Assembly (NCBI GenBank): GCA_902772585.1
Contig: CACYBB010000003.1
Coordinates: forward strand, 1-64,000
DNA length: 64,000 nt
Direction of reading: 5' to 3'
Source of the DNA: an uncultured Bacteroidales bacterium
GTDB taxonomy: Bacteria > Bacteroidota > Bacteroidia > Bacteroidales > Bacteroidaceae
A program made the position numbers and the translations under genes. Under the pieces are notes generated by a model. The model did not search any database. It saw nothing but the letters and a program-made list of their open reading frames with translations, and had not been told where the DNA came from. Positions within the stretch are counted from its first letter, which is position 1; the number at the start of each line of letters is the position of its first letter. Shown here one piece after another: positions 32,657 through 41,423 of this stretch.

Positions 32657-35600
32657 TTACTTCTCCAATTCATAATCTACGGGGCGGTGGGCATACTGCG
32701 AAATCTCGGTAGCCACGTCGGCACACTCCTCATCCTCGAACTTCATCGGAGAGAACTTCTCCTGCAAGCTCTGGAAGATAACGAAGAGACCGGGCACTAC
32801 CAGCACCTGCAACAAGGTACCTATCAACATACCACCTACGGCAGCAGCACCCAGCGTCTGGTTACCATTCTTGCCGACGCCAGAGGCGAACATCATAGGC
32901 AACAGACCGACAACCATAGCCAGAGAGGTCATCAAGATAGGACGCAGACGGGCTGCAGCACCCAGCACGGCAGCCCATGAGATGGCCATACCCAGACGAC
33001 GGCGCTCCAAGGCGAACTGTACGATAAGGATGGCGTTCTTAGCCAACAGACCAATCAGCATAATCAGTGAGATCTGCATATAGATATCGTTGGCGTGGCC
33101 AAAGAGTATCGTGAAGAGGAAACAGCCTGCCAGACCGAAAGGTACAGAGAGCACTACTGACAACGGCAGGATGTATGACTCATACTGTGCTGACAGAATC
33201 AGGTAGATGAAGATGAAGCACAGCAAGAAGATGAGCGCCGTAGAGTTGGTAGCCTTAGCCTCCTCACGTGTCAGACCCTGATAGTCGTAGGTGTAACCCT
33301 GCGGCAGCATCTCGGCAGCAACTTCCTGGGCGGCCTTGATAGCCTCACCAGTAGAATAGCCGTTGGCCACTGTTGCCGTCACGTTGATAGACGTAAACAG
33401 ATTGAAACGGTTGATGTTGCTGGGTCCGTAGACACGCTCCAGACGACAGAACTCCTGAACAGGCGACATACCTCCTGGGGTGCGTACATAGATACTGTTC
33501 AACGACTCCGGTGTCATACGAGTCTCAGGCAAGCCCTGTATCATGACACGGTACAGTTTACCGTAGGCGTTGAAGTTTGAAGCATACATACCACCATAGT
33601 ATCCCTGCAAGGTTGAGAGAACCGTAGAGGGTGACACACCTGCCTGCTTACACTTGGCTACATCCATGTACAGCATGTACTGCGGATAGTTCGGGTTGTA
33701 AGAGGTCTGGGCTGTCTGGAACTCAGGACGCTTGTTCAACTCAGCCAGATAGTCCTTGACGATGCCAAAGAACTTGTCCAGCGAACCACCCGTACGGTCC
33801 TGCATCACCAGCGATACACCACTGTTGGCAGAGAAGCCAGGAATCATAGGCGGTGCGAAGGCCAGGATCTGTGCATCCTTGATATGGGCTGTCTTGATAA
33901 ATATCTGAGCAACGACACCCGTTGCGCTCTGCGGGTCGAGGAAGAAGCGGTAGATACCATCGCCCTGCCACAGTCCGCTGAGCTTCCAGAAGAATCCATG
34001 CTGGCGCTCAGAGAAAGGCTTCAACTTAATGATGAACGTAGCCTGGTCTGAACCAGAACCGGCAATGAAGTTATAACCCTGAATCTGCTCACGGTTCTGG
34101 ATAGCAGGGTCTGCAGCCAGAATACTATCCACTTGACTAACAACCTGCTTGGTACGCTCTACTGAGGTAGCAGGAGGCATAGAGATGGTACAGAACAGTG
34201 TACCCGTATCCTCGTCAGGTACCAGACCTGTCTTGGTGGTAAACATCAGTACGACCATTGCCACAATACCGAGAATGACGGTGCCAAGCACAGCGAGCGG
34301 CTTACGCACCAGTTTCTCTACCCTACCCTTATAGCTTCCTAAAAGTTTCTCGTAGGAAGTATTGAAGGACGTATGGAAGCGGTCAACGAGCGACATCTTC
34401 TTGGCATGTCCCTCGGCATCGTGCGGCTTCAGGAAGATAGCACACAGAGCGGGCGACAGTGTCAAGGCGTTCAGTGCCGAGATGAAGATGCTGACAGCCA
34501 TCGTCACACCGAACTCACGATAGAACGAACCCGTCGTACCACCGATGAACGACACAGGAACGAACACGGAAGCCATCACCAGCGTAATAGAGATGATAGC
34601 ACCGGAAATCTCGTTCATGGCGTCGATAGATGCCGTCAGTGCCGACTTATAGCCCTGGTCCAGTTTTGCATGGACAGCCTCAACAACCACGACGGCGTCG
34701 TCAACCACAATGGCAATAGCCAGCAGCAGAGCGGACAACGTCAGCAGGTTGATAGAGAAGCCCATCACGCTGAGGAAGAAAAAGGTACCAATCAGCGACA
34801 CAGGCACCGCAATCAGCGGGATGAGCGTAGAGCGCCAGTCCTGCAGGAACACGTAAATCACGATGAACACCAGGATAAGGGTGAACACCAGCGTGAAGAC
34901 TACCTCCTCGATAGAGGCGTACAGGAACTCTGTCACGTCATAGTTAATCTTATAAATCATGCCCGGCGGGAAGAGTTTAGCCTGCTCTTCCAGTTCGGCC
35001 TTCACCTGCTTGGCAATTTCATTAGCGTTAGAACCAGCAATCTGCTGTACCATACCCAGCACAGAAGGCAGGTTGTTGTTCTTCATCGATACCGAGTACT
35101 GCTGACCACCGAGTTCAATCTTGGCCACATCCTTCAGCTTCAGCGTCTGTCCGCTGGCATCGCTGGAGATGATGATATTGCCAAACTCTTCGGCAGTCTT
35201 CAGTCGACCGGTATAGCGCATAGAATACTCGTAAGCCACATTAGACTGTTCGCCGAAAGAACCAGGAGCAGCCTCAATGTTCTGCTCAGCCAGCACGGCA
35301 CTGATGTCACTTGGCATCAGCTTATACTGCTTCATCACGTCCGGCTTCAGCCAGATACGCATAGAGTAGGTCTTCAGACCTGGCGACTGCACGTCACCGA
35401 CACCCTGGATACGCTTGATGGCTGGGATGATGTTAATGTTGTTATAGTTCGTCAGGAACTCGTCATCGTAGCGTCCGTCAGAGGTCAGCGTGAACATGAT
35501 AACCTGAGAAGTCTGACGCTTCTGCACCGTCACACCAATACGCGTTACCTCGGCAGGCAACAGAGCCTGAGCCTGCTGTACGCGGTTCTGTACGTTAACG

Positions 35601-35911
35601 GCACACATATCGGGGTTCATACCCTGGCGGAACAGCACACTGATCTGTGCAGAACCGGCACCAGCGGTAGACGAGATATAATCCATACCTTCCACACCAT
35701 TGATACTCTCCTCCAACGGTGTGATGACCGAGTTCTTTACGGTCTCTGCATCGGCACCAGGATAGCTGGTCCACACCGCTACCGTAGGTGGTGCGATGTT
35801 AGGGTACTGCTCAATAGGCAGCGATACCAGGCCGATGAAACCCAGCAGGACGATGAGGATAGAAATCACCGTTGACAACACCGGGCGTTTGATAAAATTC
35901 GTAAAAGTCAT
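32657..35911 (-). CDS. RND multidrug efflux transporter, AcrB/HAE1 type
   Basis: The 1084-residue inner-membrane proton/drug antiporter has twelve membrane segments and two large periplasmic loops. The opening FIKRPVLSTVISILIVLLG, PTVAVWTSYPGADAETV and the proton-relay pair in AIAIVVDDAVVVVEAV are clear. It is a little longer than AcrB (about 1050) at the C-terminus. The adaptor gene lies 28 bp upstream and the outer-membrane channel gene 53 bp downstream, giving a complete tripartite pump. No regulator is adjacent. Confidence 0.95.
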   Translation of the reverse strand: MTFTNFIKRPVLSTVISILIVLLGFIGLVSLPIEQYPNIAPPTVAVWTSYPGADAETVKNSVITPLEESINGVEGMDYISSTAGAGSAQISVLFRQGMNPDMCAVNVQNRVQQAQALLPAEVTRIGVTVQKRQTSQVIMFTLTSDGRYDDEFLTNYNNINIIPAIKRIQGVGDVQSPGLKTYSMRIWLKPDVMKQYKLMPSDISAVLAEQNIEAAPGSFGEQSNVAYEYSMRYTGRLKTAEEFGNIIISSDASGQTLKLKDVAKIELGGQQYSVSMKNNNLPSVLGMVQQIAGSNANEIAKQVKAELEEQAKLFPPGMIYKINYDVTEFLYASIEEVVFTLVFTLILVFIVIYVFLQDWRSTLIPLIAVPVSLIGTFFFLSVMGFSINLLTLSALLLAIAIVVDDAVVVVEAVHAKLDQGYKSALTASIDAMNEISGAIISITLVMASVFVPVSFIGGTTGSFYREFGVTMAVSIFISALNALTLSPALCAIFLKPHDAEGHAKKMSLVDRFHTSFNTSYEKLLGSYKGRVEKLVRKPLAVLGTVILGIVAMVVLMFTTKTGLVPDEDTGTLFCTISMPPATSVERTKQVVSQVDSILAADPAIQNREQIQGYNFIAGSGSDQATFIIKLKPFSERQHGFFWKLSGLWQGDGIYRFFLDPQSATGVVAQIFIKTAHIKDAQILAFAPPMIPGFSANSGVSLVMQDRTGGSLDKFFGIVKDYLAELNKRPEFQTAQTSYNPNYPQYMLYMDVAKCKQAGVSPSTVLSTLQGYYGGMYASNFNAYGKLYRVMIQGLPETRMTPESLNSIYVRTPGGMSPVQEFCRLERVYGPSNINRFNLFTSINVTATVANGYSTGEAIKAAQEVAAEMLPQGYTYDYQGLTREEAKATNSTALIFLLCFIFIYLILSAQYESYILPLSVVLSVPFGLAGCFLFTILFGHANDIYMQISLIMLIGLLAKNAILIVQFALERRRLGMAISWAAVLGAAARLRPILMTSLAMVVGLLPMMFASGVGKNGNQTLGAAAVGGMLIGTLLQVLVVPGLFVIFQSLQEKFSPMKFEDEECADVATEISQYAHRPVDYELEK

Positions 35912-35939
35912 ATTAATTTACTATTTGACAATTTACAAT
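35912..35939. repeat. Spacer repeat, TTTACTATTTGAC word
   Basis: ATTTACTATTTGACAATTT fills the gap. The word TTTACTATTTGAC also occurs twice inside sprA (51481-51510). Confidence 0.5.
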
Positions 35940-37100
35940 TTATTTCTTCATTGCACCTACGATGTCACCGGCACTCATAGCCTTTGCCTGCTCGGAGATC
36001 TTCTGCTGATAGCGCTCAGGGGTAATGGGTACAATCTCCATGCCGTCGTTCAACTTGGTGATACCATTGGTCACATACTTATCACCAGCCTTCAGACCAC
36101 CAGTAACGACATAGTTGTTGCCGTCGTTGTGCGGGTCAACCTGGATTTCGGTGTACTTCACCTTATTATCTTTAGTAAGCGTGTAGACGAACTTCTTGTT
36201 CTGCACCTCAGAGACGCAGCTCAGCGGAATAATGATGACGTTAGAGCTGACGTGCGGGATGATAATGGTTCCTGTAGCACCACTCTTGAGTATCTTCTCA
36301 GGATTAGCGAAAGAGGCAATCAGTTGTACAGAACCCGTAGCGGCATCGATAACACCGCTCATTTTACTGATGGTACCCTCGCTGCCATAGATGCTACCAT
36401 CGGCCAACTGCAACTTAACGGAAGGCAGCGAAGCCAGACCCTTCTGAGAGATGACCATAGCCTCTTTCTCCGTTACAGAGAAATAAGCCTCCATAGACGA
36501 GATGTTTGAAACGGTCGTCAAAACGTTAGAAGCGCTAACCAGTGCACCTTTCTTGAAAGGCAGCGTACCTACGACACCTGCGGCGGGCGACTTCACGTAG
36601 CAGTAGCTCAGCGTCTCCTTGGCAGAAGCCAGTGCAGCCTGGGCCTGGGCCAACTGGGCCTGGGCAGACTCGAAGGTGTTCTGAGAAGTCTTCAACTCAT
36701 AGTCACCAATGACCTTCTTCTCATGCAACTGCTGGCTGTTCTCATAGGTCAGCTTGGCAGTATTACACTGCTGCTGGGCAGCGTTGACAGCTGCCTGAGC
36801 CTGACGCACCTGAGCCTGATAGGTCTCGTTATCAATAACAAAAAGTACCTGACCGGCACTAACGGTCTGTCCTTCTTTCACATTAATCTGAGTCAGGAAT
36901 CCCTGAGCCTTCGGACGAATCTCCACGTCCTGAACACCCTTAATAGAGGCAGGATAGGTGCTCTGCATGTCTGCATTCGACTCACCAGCAGTAGTCACGG
37001 GAAATTCATTGTCGCCAAATGTCGGGCGGCCACCGCCACCACCACACGAGACAAGTGTTGCAGCAACGGCTGCAATCATAACAATTTTCTTCATTTTCAT
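35940..37100 (-). CDS. RND efflux periplasmic adaptor (AcrA/MexA type)
   Basis: The 386-residue lipoprotein has a lipobox at TLVSC (C19). It shows barrel-sandwich (lipoyl) halves around IRPKAQGFLTQINVKEGQTV and YVKSPAAGVVGTLPFKKGALV, an alpha-hairpin between them rich in A and Q (about 95-160), then beta-barrel and membrane-proximal domains. It bridges the pump and the outer-membrane channel and is the first gene of the operon. The start may also be the ATG at 37094. The promoter box is at 37168-37175. Confidence 0.94.
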   Translation of the reverse strand: MKMKKIVMIAAVAATLVSCGGGGGRPTFGDNEFPVTTAGESNADMQSTYPASIKGVQDVEIRPKAQGFLTQINVKEGQTVSAGQVLFVIDNETYQAQVRQAQAAVNAAQQQCNTAKLTYENSQQLHEKKVIGDYELKTSQNTFESAQAQLAQAQAALASAKETLSYCYVKSPAAGVVGTLPFKKGALVSASNVLTTVSNISSMEAYFSVTEKEAMVISQKGLASLPSVKLQLADGSIYGSEGTISKMSGVIDAATGSVQLIASFANPEKILKSGATGTIIIPHVSSNVIIIPLSCVSEVQNKKFVYTLTKDNKVKYTEIQVDPHNDGNNYVVTGGLKAGDKYVTNGITKLNDGMEIVPITPERYQQKISEQAKAMSAGDIVGAMKK

Positions 37101-37167
37101 ACTATTTATTTATTCGAATAATGCTTTTTATAGAAAACTCGCACACAGCGTTTGAGTTTTCATCGTG

Positions 37168-37175
37168 CAAAAGTA
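37168..37175 (-). promoter_or_regulatory. -7 box of RND efflux operon
   Basis: The minus strand reads TACTTTTG-CA, 67 nt before the adaptor ATG. Confidence 0.5.
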
Positions 37176-37183
37176 GCAAAAAT

Positions 37184-37213
37184 AATCCTATTCTATATCA
37201 ATGATATAGGATT
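37184..37213 (-). terminator. Terminator downstream of cca gene
   Basis: AATCCTAT/ATAGGATT arms close an inner ATATCA-A-TGATAT hairpin. On the minus strand TTATTTTTG follows, matching a terminator after the CCA-adding enzyme and just before the efflux promoter. Confidence 0.55.
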
Positions 37214-37234
37214 CTACAGCAATTTTAACAAAGT

Positions 37235-38692
37235 TTAGTTTGTTTTCAGTCCCATCTGTGCAGCCTTTTCCAACAACAGCTGCATCAACGGCTCACGCTC
37301 GTTCTCCACCTTGTTGTCCAAGACTGCATCCTTGAGGTACTGTTTCAGCACGCCCACTTCGCGGGACGGCTGCAGATGAAACAGTTCCATAATCTCGTTA
37401 CCGTCGATAACCGGTTGCAACAGGCGCTTGTAGTCTTTCTCCTTCAAGTCCGCCAACTTCTCACGTACCATCCGGAAGTTCTCCAAGAACATTTTCTTCT
37501 TCACCTCATTCTTCGAGGTAATATCAGCCTCACAAAGCATCATCAGGTCATCGATATCATCACCGGCATCGTTGAGAAGACGACGCACAGCAGAGTCTGT
37601 AACCTCTTCATCAGCAATTACTTGCGGGCGCATATGCAGGTCTACGAGTTTCTGAACATATTTCATCTCCGCACCCATCGGCAATTTCAATCTGCGGAAG
37701 ATATTCGGCACCTGCTTAGCACCTATCAGATTATGGTTATGGAACGTCCAACCAATAGCAGGATCCCAACGTTTCGACTTGGTTTTACCGATATCATGGA
37801 GCAATGCGGCCCAGCGAAGCCACAGGTTGTCAGACTGATGAGCAACATTGTCGAGTACTGCAAGTGTATGGTAGAAGTTGTTCTTGTGAGCACGTCCATT
37901 CCTCTGTTCCACAATATCCAAAGCAGCCAATTCTGGCAAAATGATATTCAGCAAGCCACAACGCTGTAAGTCGACAAAACCCTTGCTGGGTGTAGGAGCC
38001 ATCATGATTTTATTGAGTTCCACCTCGATACGTTCACCACTGACAATCTTGATGCGGTCAGCCATCCTACTGAGGGCATCAAACGTCTCCTCTTCTATCT
38101 GGAAATTCAGCTGGGTGGCAAAACGAATGCAACGCATCATGCGCAGCGGGTCGTCAGAGAATGTCACCTCCGGATCCAACGGGGTGGCAATGATGCCGTC
38201 CTCCAAATCGGCAATGCCGTTGAAGGGGTCCACCAATTCTCCGAAACGTTTGTTATTCAGACAGATGGCCATGGCGTTGATGGTAAAGTCACGACGATTC
38301 TGGTCGTCCTCCAACGTACCGTCCTCAACGATGGGTTTGCGAGAGTCGTGGCTGTAGCTCTCTCTCCGGGCACCCACGAACTCCACTTCGAGACTCTCCC
38401 CCAACCCCTCCCTGCAATGGAGGGGAGTTTTTACTTGCGCCGTACCAAAGTTACGAAACACAGAGAGGTGGGCCTTCTTGCCTAATCGGTCTTTCAGGGC
38501 TTTGGCAACTTCAATACCGCTACCCACCACCACAACGTCAATATCGTTTGACGGACGTTCCAGGAAAATATCCCTGACAAAGCCGCCAACGACATAACAC
38601 TCCACCCCCATCCCGTCGGCTACGTCGCCTATAAGATGGAATATCTCTTTATCGAGTATTTTTGCTAATGCTTGGTCTGAATACAGTTTCAC
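37235..38692 (-). CDS. CCA tRNA nucleotidyltransferase with HD domain
   Basis: The protein has 485 residues if it begins at the GTG at 38692 (VKLYSDQALAKIL). An ATG at 38773 would add 27 residues that lie upstream of the -7 box, so it is less likely. The nucleotidyltransferase head has GGFVRD (36-41) and D50/D52 (NDIDVVVVG). The RRDFTINAMAI and FSDDPLRMMRCIRFA motifs and an HD domain (LLHDIGK) follow. The enzyme adds or repairs the 3' CCA of tRNAs. Residues 89-101 (TPLHCREGLGESL) are an insertion encoded by a family B repeat between two strands of the catalytic head. Confidence 0.9.
   Translation of the reverse strand: MKLYSDQALAKILDKEIFHLIGDVADGMGVECYVVGGFVRDIFLERPSNDIDVVVVGSGIEVAKALKDRLGKKAHLSVFRNFGTAQVKTPLHCREGLGESLEVEFVGARRESYSHDSRKPIVEDGTLEDDQNRRDFTINAMAICLNNKRFGELVDPFNGIADLEDGIIATPLDPEVTFSDDPLRMMRCIRFATQLNFQIEEETFDALSRMADRIKIVSGERIEVELNKIMMAPTPSKGFVDLQRCGLLNIILPELAALDIVEQRNGRAHKNNFYHTLAVLDNVAHQSDNLWLRWAALLHDIGKTKSKRWDPAIGWTFHNHNLIGAKQVPNIFRRLKLPMGAEMKYVQKLVDLHMRPQVIADEEVTDSAVRRLLNDAGDDIDDLMMLCEADITSKNEVKKKMFLENFRMVREKLADLKEKDYKRLLQPVIDGNEIMELFHLQPSREVGVLKQYLKDAVLDNKVENEREPLMQLLLEKAAQMGLKTN
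38392..38425. repeat. Family B unit inserted in frame in CCA-adding enzyme gene
   Basis: GACTCTCCCCCAACCCC leads into CCCCTCC-CTGCAAT-GGAGGGG, a 7-bp hairpin. It reads TPLHCREGLGESL, in the same frame as the other family B copies. Confidence 0.8.
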
Positions 38693-38697
38693 GGGTG

Positions 38698-38705
38698 CAA
38701 ACTTA
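38698..38705 (-). promoter_or_regulatory. -7 box of CCA-adding enzyme gene
   Basis: The minus strand reads TAAGTTTG-CA and ends 6 nt before the GTG at 38692, which would make the message almost leaderless. Confidence 0.5.
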
Positions 38706-38802
38706 CATAAAATTTTCGAATTGGACAAAGAAAAGGACGAAAAACAAAAAAAAGACACGGATTTGGCTCTCATTCTTCTTCAACATAGTCTAAAAAGAAA
38801 CA

Positions 38803-38914
38803 AAACTATGCTATAGGTGCTATTGAATGCCAGCAAGCGCCCTGTACAAAGGGCTTCAGCCTATAGCATAGTTTGCAAAAACTGTGCTATAACTATGCTA
38901 TAACTGTGCTATTA
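38803..38914. repeat. Nested inverted repeat followed by 11-bp tandem repeats
   Basis: A perfect 15-bp inverted repeat (AAACTATGCTATAGG, 38803-38817 and 38860-38874) encloses GCCCT-GTACAA-AGGGC (38839-38854). Three 11-bp units follow at 38882-38914 (CTGTGCTATAA, CTATGCTATAA, CTGTGCTATTA) that reuse the arm sequence. Confidence 0.8.
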
Positions 38915-38931
38915 AAAATGGGGCACTTTAC

Positions 38932-39079
38932 GGTCGTTCCGAAGTCATCTTCCAGTTGTTCCAATGGCATCTTCGACCCGTTCCGACGTCACTTTAGGGG
39001 GGTAAAGTAAGTCATCTTCGGGTCGTAGATGACTGCGGAACGGGTGGAAGGAACGTCAGGAACGACCCGAAAGTGACGT
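38932..39079. other. Multibranched structured element, candidate noncoding RNA
   Basis: The outer stem GGTCGTTCC (38932-38940) pairs with GGAACGACC (39059-39067). An inner stem CCCGTTCCG (38977-38985) pairs with CGGAACGGG (39036-39044). It closes a three-way junction with ACTTTA/TAAAGT (38991-39008, G6 loop) and AGTCATCT/AGATGACT (39010-39034). ACGTCACTTT (38986-38995) could instead pair with AAAGTGACGT (39070-39079), a 10-bp alternative. All stems are perfect Watson-Crick. The 38774-39290 gap has no credible gene. Confidence 0.5.
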
Positions 39080-39086
39080 ACCCAAG

Positions 39087-39282
39087 AAAAAAGCAAATAA
39101 ATTTGGCTTTTTGCTCGGTTTGCACTACCTTTCTCCGTTGGAGAAGGTACTCTCGTTCGAAAAAGCTCAAATAAATTTGGCTTTTCGTTCGGTTTGCACT
39201 ACCTTTCTCCCTTGGAGAAGGTACTCTCGTTCGAAAAAGCTCAAATAAATTTGGCTTTTTGCTCACTTATTCGTACCTTTGC
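39087..39282 (+). repeat. 74-bp tandem repeats, each carrying a promoter module
   Basis: Two full copies and one partial copy start with AAGC(TC)AAATAAATTTGGC. TTTG lies at 39102, 39176 and 39250, exactly 74 bp apart. Copies 1 and 2 continue to TACCTTTC and a TACCTTTCTCC/GGAGAAGGTA hairpin. The last continues to a full TACCTTTG. Confidence 0.85.
39250..39281 (+). promoter_or_regulatory. Promoter of small lipoprotein gene
   Basis: TTTG (39250-39253), 20 bp, TACCTTTG (39274-39281). The ATG follows only 9 nt later. Confidence 0.75.
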
Positions 39283-39290
39283 AGGCGCAA

Positions 39291-39575
39291 ATGAAGAAAT
39301 ACGTATTATTTATTATGGTAGTAGGTTGCTTGATATCCTGTGGCAATAAGCGTCAGCAGGAGGTTGAGCGATTCAGGATGAAGGTGCGTTCGCAGTTTCT
39401 GGAAGAGAAGTTGGCTGAAGCCCAGCAGGAGTTGGCACGCACCGACAGCATCATGCAAAAAAGAGGCATTGATGTCGATTCAACACCCGGCTATTTGGAC
39501 TCACTGGAGATGGCTGCTGACGTGCAGGGAGCACAAATACGCTACATTCACAAGAAACAGAAAGACCTGCAATAA
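39291..39575 (+). CDS. Small lipoprotein, coiled-coil, unknown function
   Basis: The 94-residue protein starts at the ATG at 39291; an in-frame TTG at 39279 lies in the -7 box. The signal ends in VVGCLISC, so the mature protein is a lipoprotein. The remainder is a charged helix (about 25-65: VERFRMKVRSQFLEEKLAEA) likely to form a coiled coil. I do not recognise a family. It lies alone before the DUF1599 gene, which has its own promoter, and its own message would be almost leaderless. Confidence 0.75.
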   Translation: MKKYVLFIMVVGCLISCGNKRQQEVERFRMKVRSQFLEEKLAEAQQELARTDSIMQKRGIDVDSTPGYLDSLEMAADVQGAQIRYIHKKQKDLQ

Positions 39576-39599
39576 TTTGGTCAATTCAGCAAAAATGTT

Positions 39600-39607
39600 T
39601 AATTTTG
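39600..39607 (+). promoter_or_regulatory. -7 box of DUF1599-folE cluster
   Basis: TAATTTTG-CA, 9 nt before the DUF1599 ATG. Confidence 0.55.
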
Positions 39608-39616
39608 CAACGAATT

Positions 39617-40162
39617 ATGGCTAATAACGAAGCAAAAACAAATGAAGAGTTCGAACAGACACTGAAAGAATGTCGCACGCTGTTCGAGAAGAAGCTCCAT
39701 GACTATGGGGCTTCGTGGCGCATTCTGCGCCCCCAGTCATTGACTGACCAGTTGTTCATCAAGGCCAAGCGCATCCGTTCGTTGGAAATCAAGAAGGAGT
39801 CGCTGGTGGGCGAAGGCATTCGTCCCGAGTTCATTGCCCTGATTAACTACGGCATTGTAGGACTGATACAGATTTACCACGGTTTCAGCGATACCGTCGA
39901 TATGGACAACGATGCCGCGATGGTGCTCTACGACAAATATGCCCAGGAGGCACTGGAACTGATGAAGCGTAAAAACCACGACTACGACGAGGCGTGGCGC
40001 GGCATGCGGGTCAGTTCGTACACTGACTTCATACTGACTAAGATAGAACGCATCAAGGAGATAGAGAACTTGGGAGGCGAGACACTGGTTAGCGAGGGTA
40101 TTGACTCTAACTACATGGACATTATCAACTACGCCGTATTCGGAGCGATAAAACTGAAGTAA
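39617..40162 (+). CDS. DUF1599 protein
   Basis: The 181-residue cytoplasmic protein starts at the ATG at 39617 (MANNEAKTNEEF). It contains two copies of the DUF1599 unit: KKLHDYGASWRILRPQSLTDQLFIKAKRIRSLE and KNHDYDEAWRGMRVSSYTDFILTKIERIKEIE. Each unit has the D-Y-x2-x-W motif; the duplicated form is usual. A nucleotide-binding or pyrophosphohydrolase-like role has been suggested for related all-alpha proteins, but nothing here shows it. It precedes the DoxX-like gene by 4 nt in a conserved Bacteroidota cluster. Confidence 0.88.
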   Translation: MANNEAKTNEEFEQTLKECRTLFEKKLHDYGASWRILRPQSLTDQLFIKAKRIRSLEIKKESLVGEGIRPEFIALINYGIVGLIQIYHGFSDTVDMDNDAAMVLYDKYAQEALELMKRKNHDYDEAWRGMRVSSYTDFILTKIERIKEIENLGGETLVSEGIDSNYMDIINYAVFGAIKLK

Positions 40163-40166
40163 GAGG

Positions 40167-41423
40167 GTGAGAAAGATTGTAGTAAATATTGCGCGTATGG
40201 TATTGGCGGTAGTCCTGATATTCTCAGGATTCGTCAAGGCCGTTGACCCCATGGGCACGCAGTATAAACTCGCCGACTATCTGACAGCACTGCACTTGCA
40301 GATGCTAACCCCAGACTTTCTGACCTTAGGTGCCTCCGTCATTCTGTCTGCCATAGAGTTCGGGATGGGTATCTGTCTGCTCTTCGGTATCAGAAAGACG
40401 ATGTCAACAACGGTTACGCTGCTGATGATGCTCTTACTGACGCCCCTGACACTATGGGTGGCGCTAGCAGACCCCGTCAGCGACTGCGGTTGTTTTGGCG
40501 ACGCCATCATACTTACTAACTGGCAGACCTTCAGCAAGAACATCGTCTTGTTGTTGATGGCTTTCATCGTATGGAAATGGCCTCACGATATGGTGCGCCT
40601 CATCTCAACGTCAAGCCAATGGATAGCCACTAACTACTCTGCCATCTTCATTATTGCCGTCTCAGGATGGTCGTTCTACGACCTACCCTATCTTGATTTC
40701 CGTCCTTACCACATAGGTGCTGATTTGAAGACTGGATGGCAGAAAATGATGAACGGTGAGGAGTCACCCTATGCAGAGTTCTTCATTCAACGTTTAGAAG
40801 ACGGTGAGGACATTACCGACTCTCTGTTGAGCCAAAAGGGCTATGTTTTCCTCCTGATAGCGCCCCACGTAGAAAAGGCCGACGACAGTCAGCTGGATCT
40901 TATCAACCAGATGTATGAGTATGCGGAAGACAACGAATACCCGTTCTATGCGCTGACAGCCAGCGGCGAGAAGGGCATTGAGCGTTGGCGCGACATGACG
41001 GGTGCCGAATATCCGTTCTGCCAGACCGATGAGATCACGCTTAAAACCATCATCCGCAGTAACCCTGGCCTGATATTGCTGAAAGACGGAATCATCATCC
41101 GCAAGTGGAGCCACAACAACTTGCCCGACGAATACGAGATGACGGACCGTTTGGAGAAATTAAAGATTGGCAAGATGCCAAAAGAAACGATGGCCCAGAA
41201 GGTTCTCATCATCGCCTTGTGGTATATTCTGCCACTGCTGCTGCTCACCATCGCCGACCGTCTGTGGGCTTGGTCGAAGTGGCTGAAGAGAAAAGAACAG
41301 TCAAACAAGATATATCAACTTTTTAAACAAAAAACAAACAATGAGAAAGAAAATCGTAGCAGGCAACTGGAAGATGAACCTGAACCTGCAAGAGGGAGTG
41401 GCTCTGGCCAAGGAACTGAATGA
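40167..41423 (+). CDS. BT_3928-type DoxX-like membrane protein
   Basis: The protein has 418 residues if it starts at the GTG at 40167, which is preceded by AAGAGG. The N-terminal part (to about 150) has four membrane segments of the DoxX/MauE type with [16 protein letters not shown] and DCGCFGDA. A soluble, probably thioredoxin-like extracytoplasmic region and a last membrane segment ([21 protein letters not shown]) follow. The final 28 residues or so lie over the start of tpiA (83-bp overlap, other frame) and look like readthrough sequence rather than conserved protein. A role in redox or envelope protein oxidation is only suggested by the cysteine motif. Confidence 0.85.
   Translation: MRKIVVNIARMVLAVVLIFSGFVKAVDPMGTQYKLADYLTALHLQMLTPDFLTLGASVILSAIEFGMGICLLFGIRKTMSTTVTLLMMLLLTPLTLWVALADPVSDCGCFGDAIILTNWQTFSKNIVLLLMAFIVWKWPHDMVRLISTSSQWIATNYSAIFIIAVSGWSFYDLPYLDFRPYHIGADLKTGWQKMMNGEESPYAEFFIQRLEDGEDITDSLLSQKGYVFLLIAPHVEKADDSQLDLINQMYEYAEDNEYPFYALTASGEKGIERWRDMTGAEYPFCQTDEITLKTIIRSNPGLILLKDGIIIRKWSHNNLPDEYEMTDRLEKLKIGKMPKETMAQKVLIIALWYILPLLLLTIADRLWAWSKWLKRKEQSNKIYQLFKQKTNNEKENRSRQLEDEPEPARGSGSGQGTE

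Noticed and set aside
39012-39266. 84-codon minus-strand frame with repeated KSQIYLSFFEREYLLQRR-like text
   Set aside because: It is the antisense of the 74-bp promoter-module array and repeats with the same period.
39102-39282. CRISPR array
   Set aside because: The units are head-to-tail 74-bp copies without unique spacers and no cas gene is present; promoter boxes explain the conservation.
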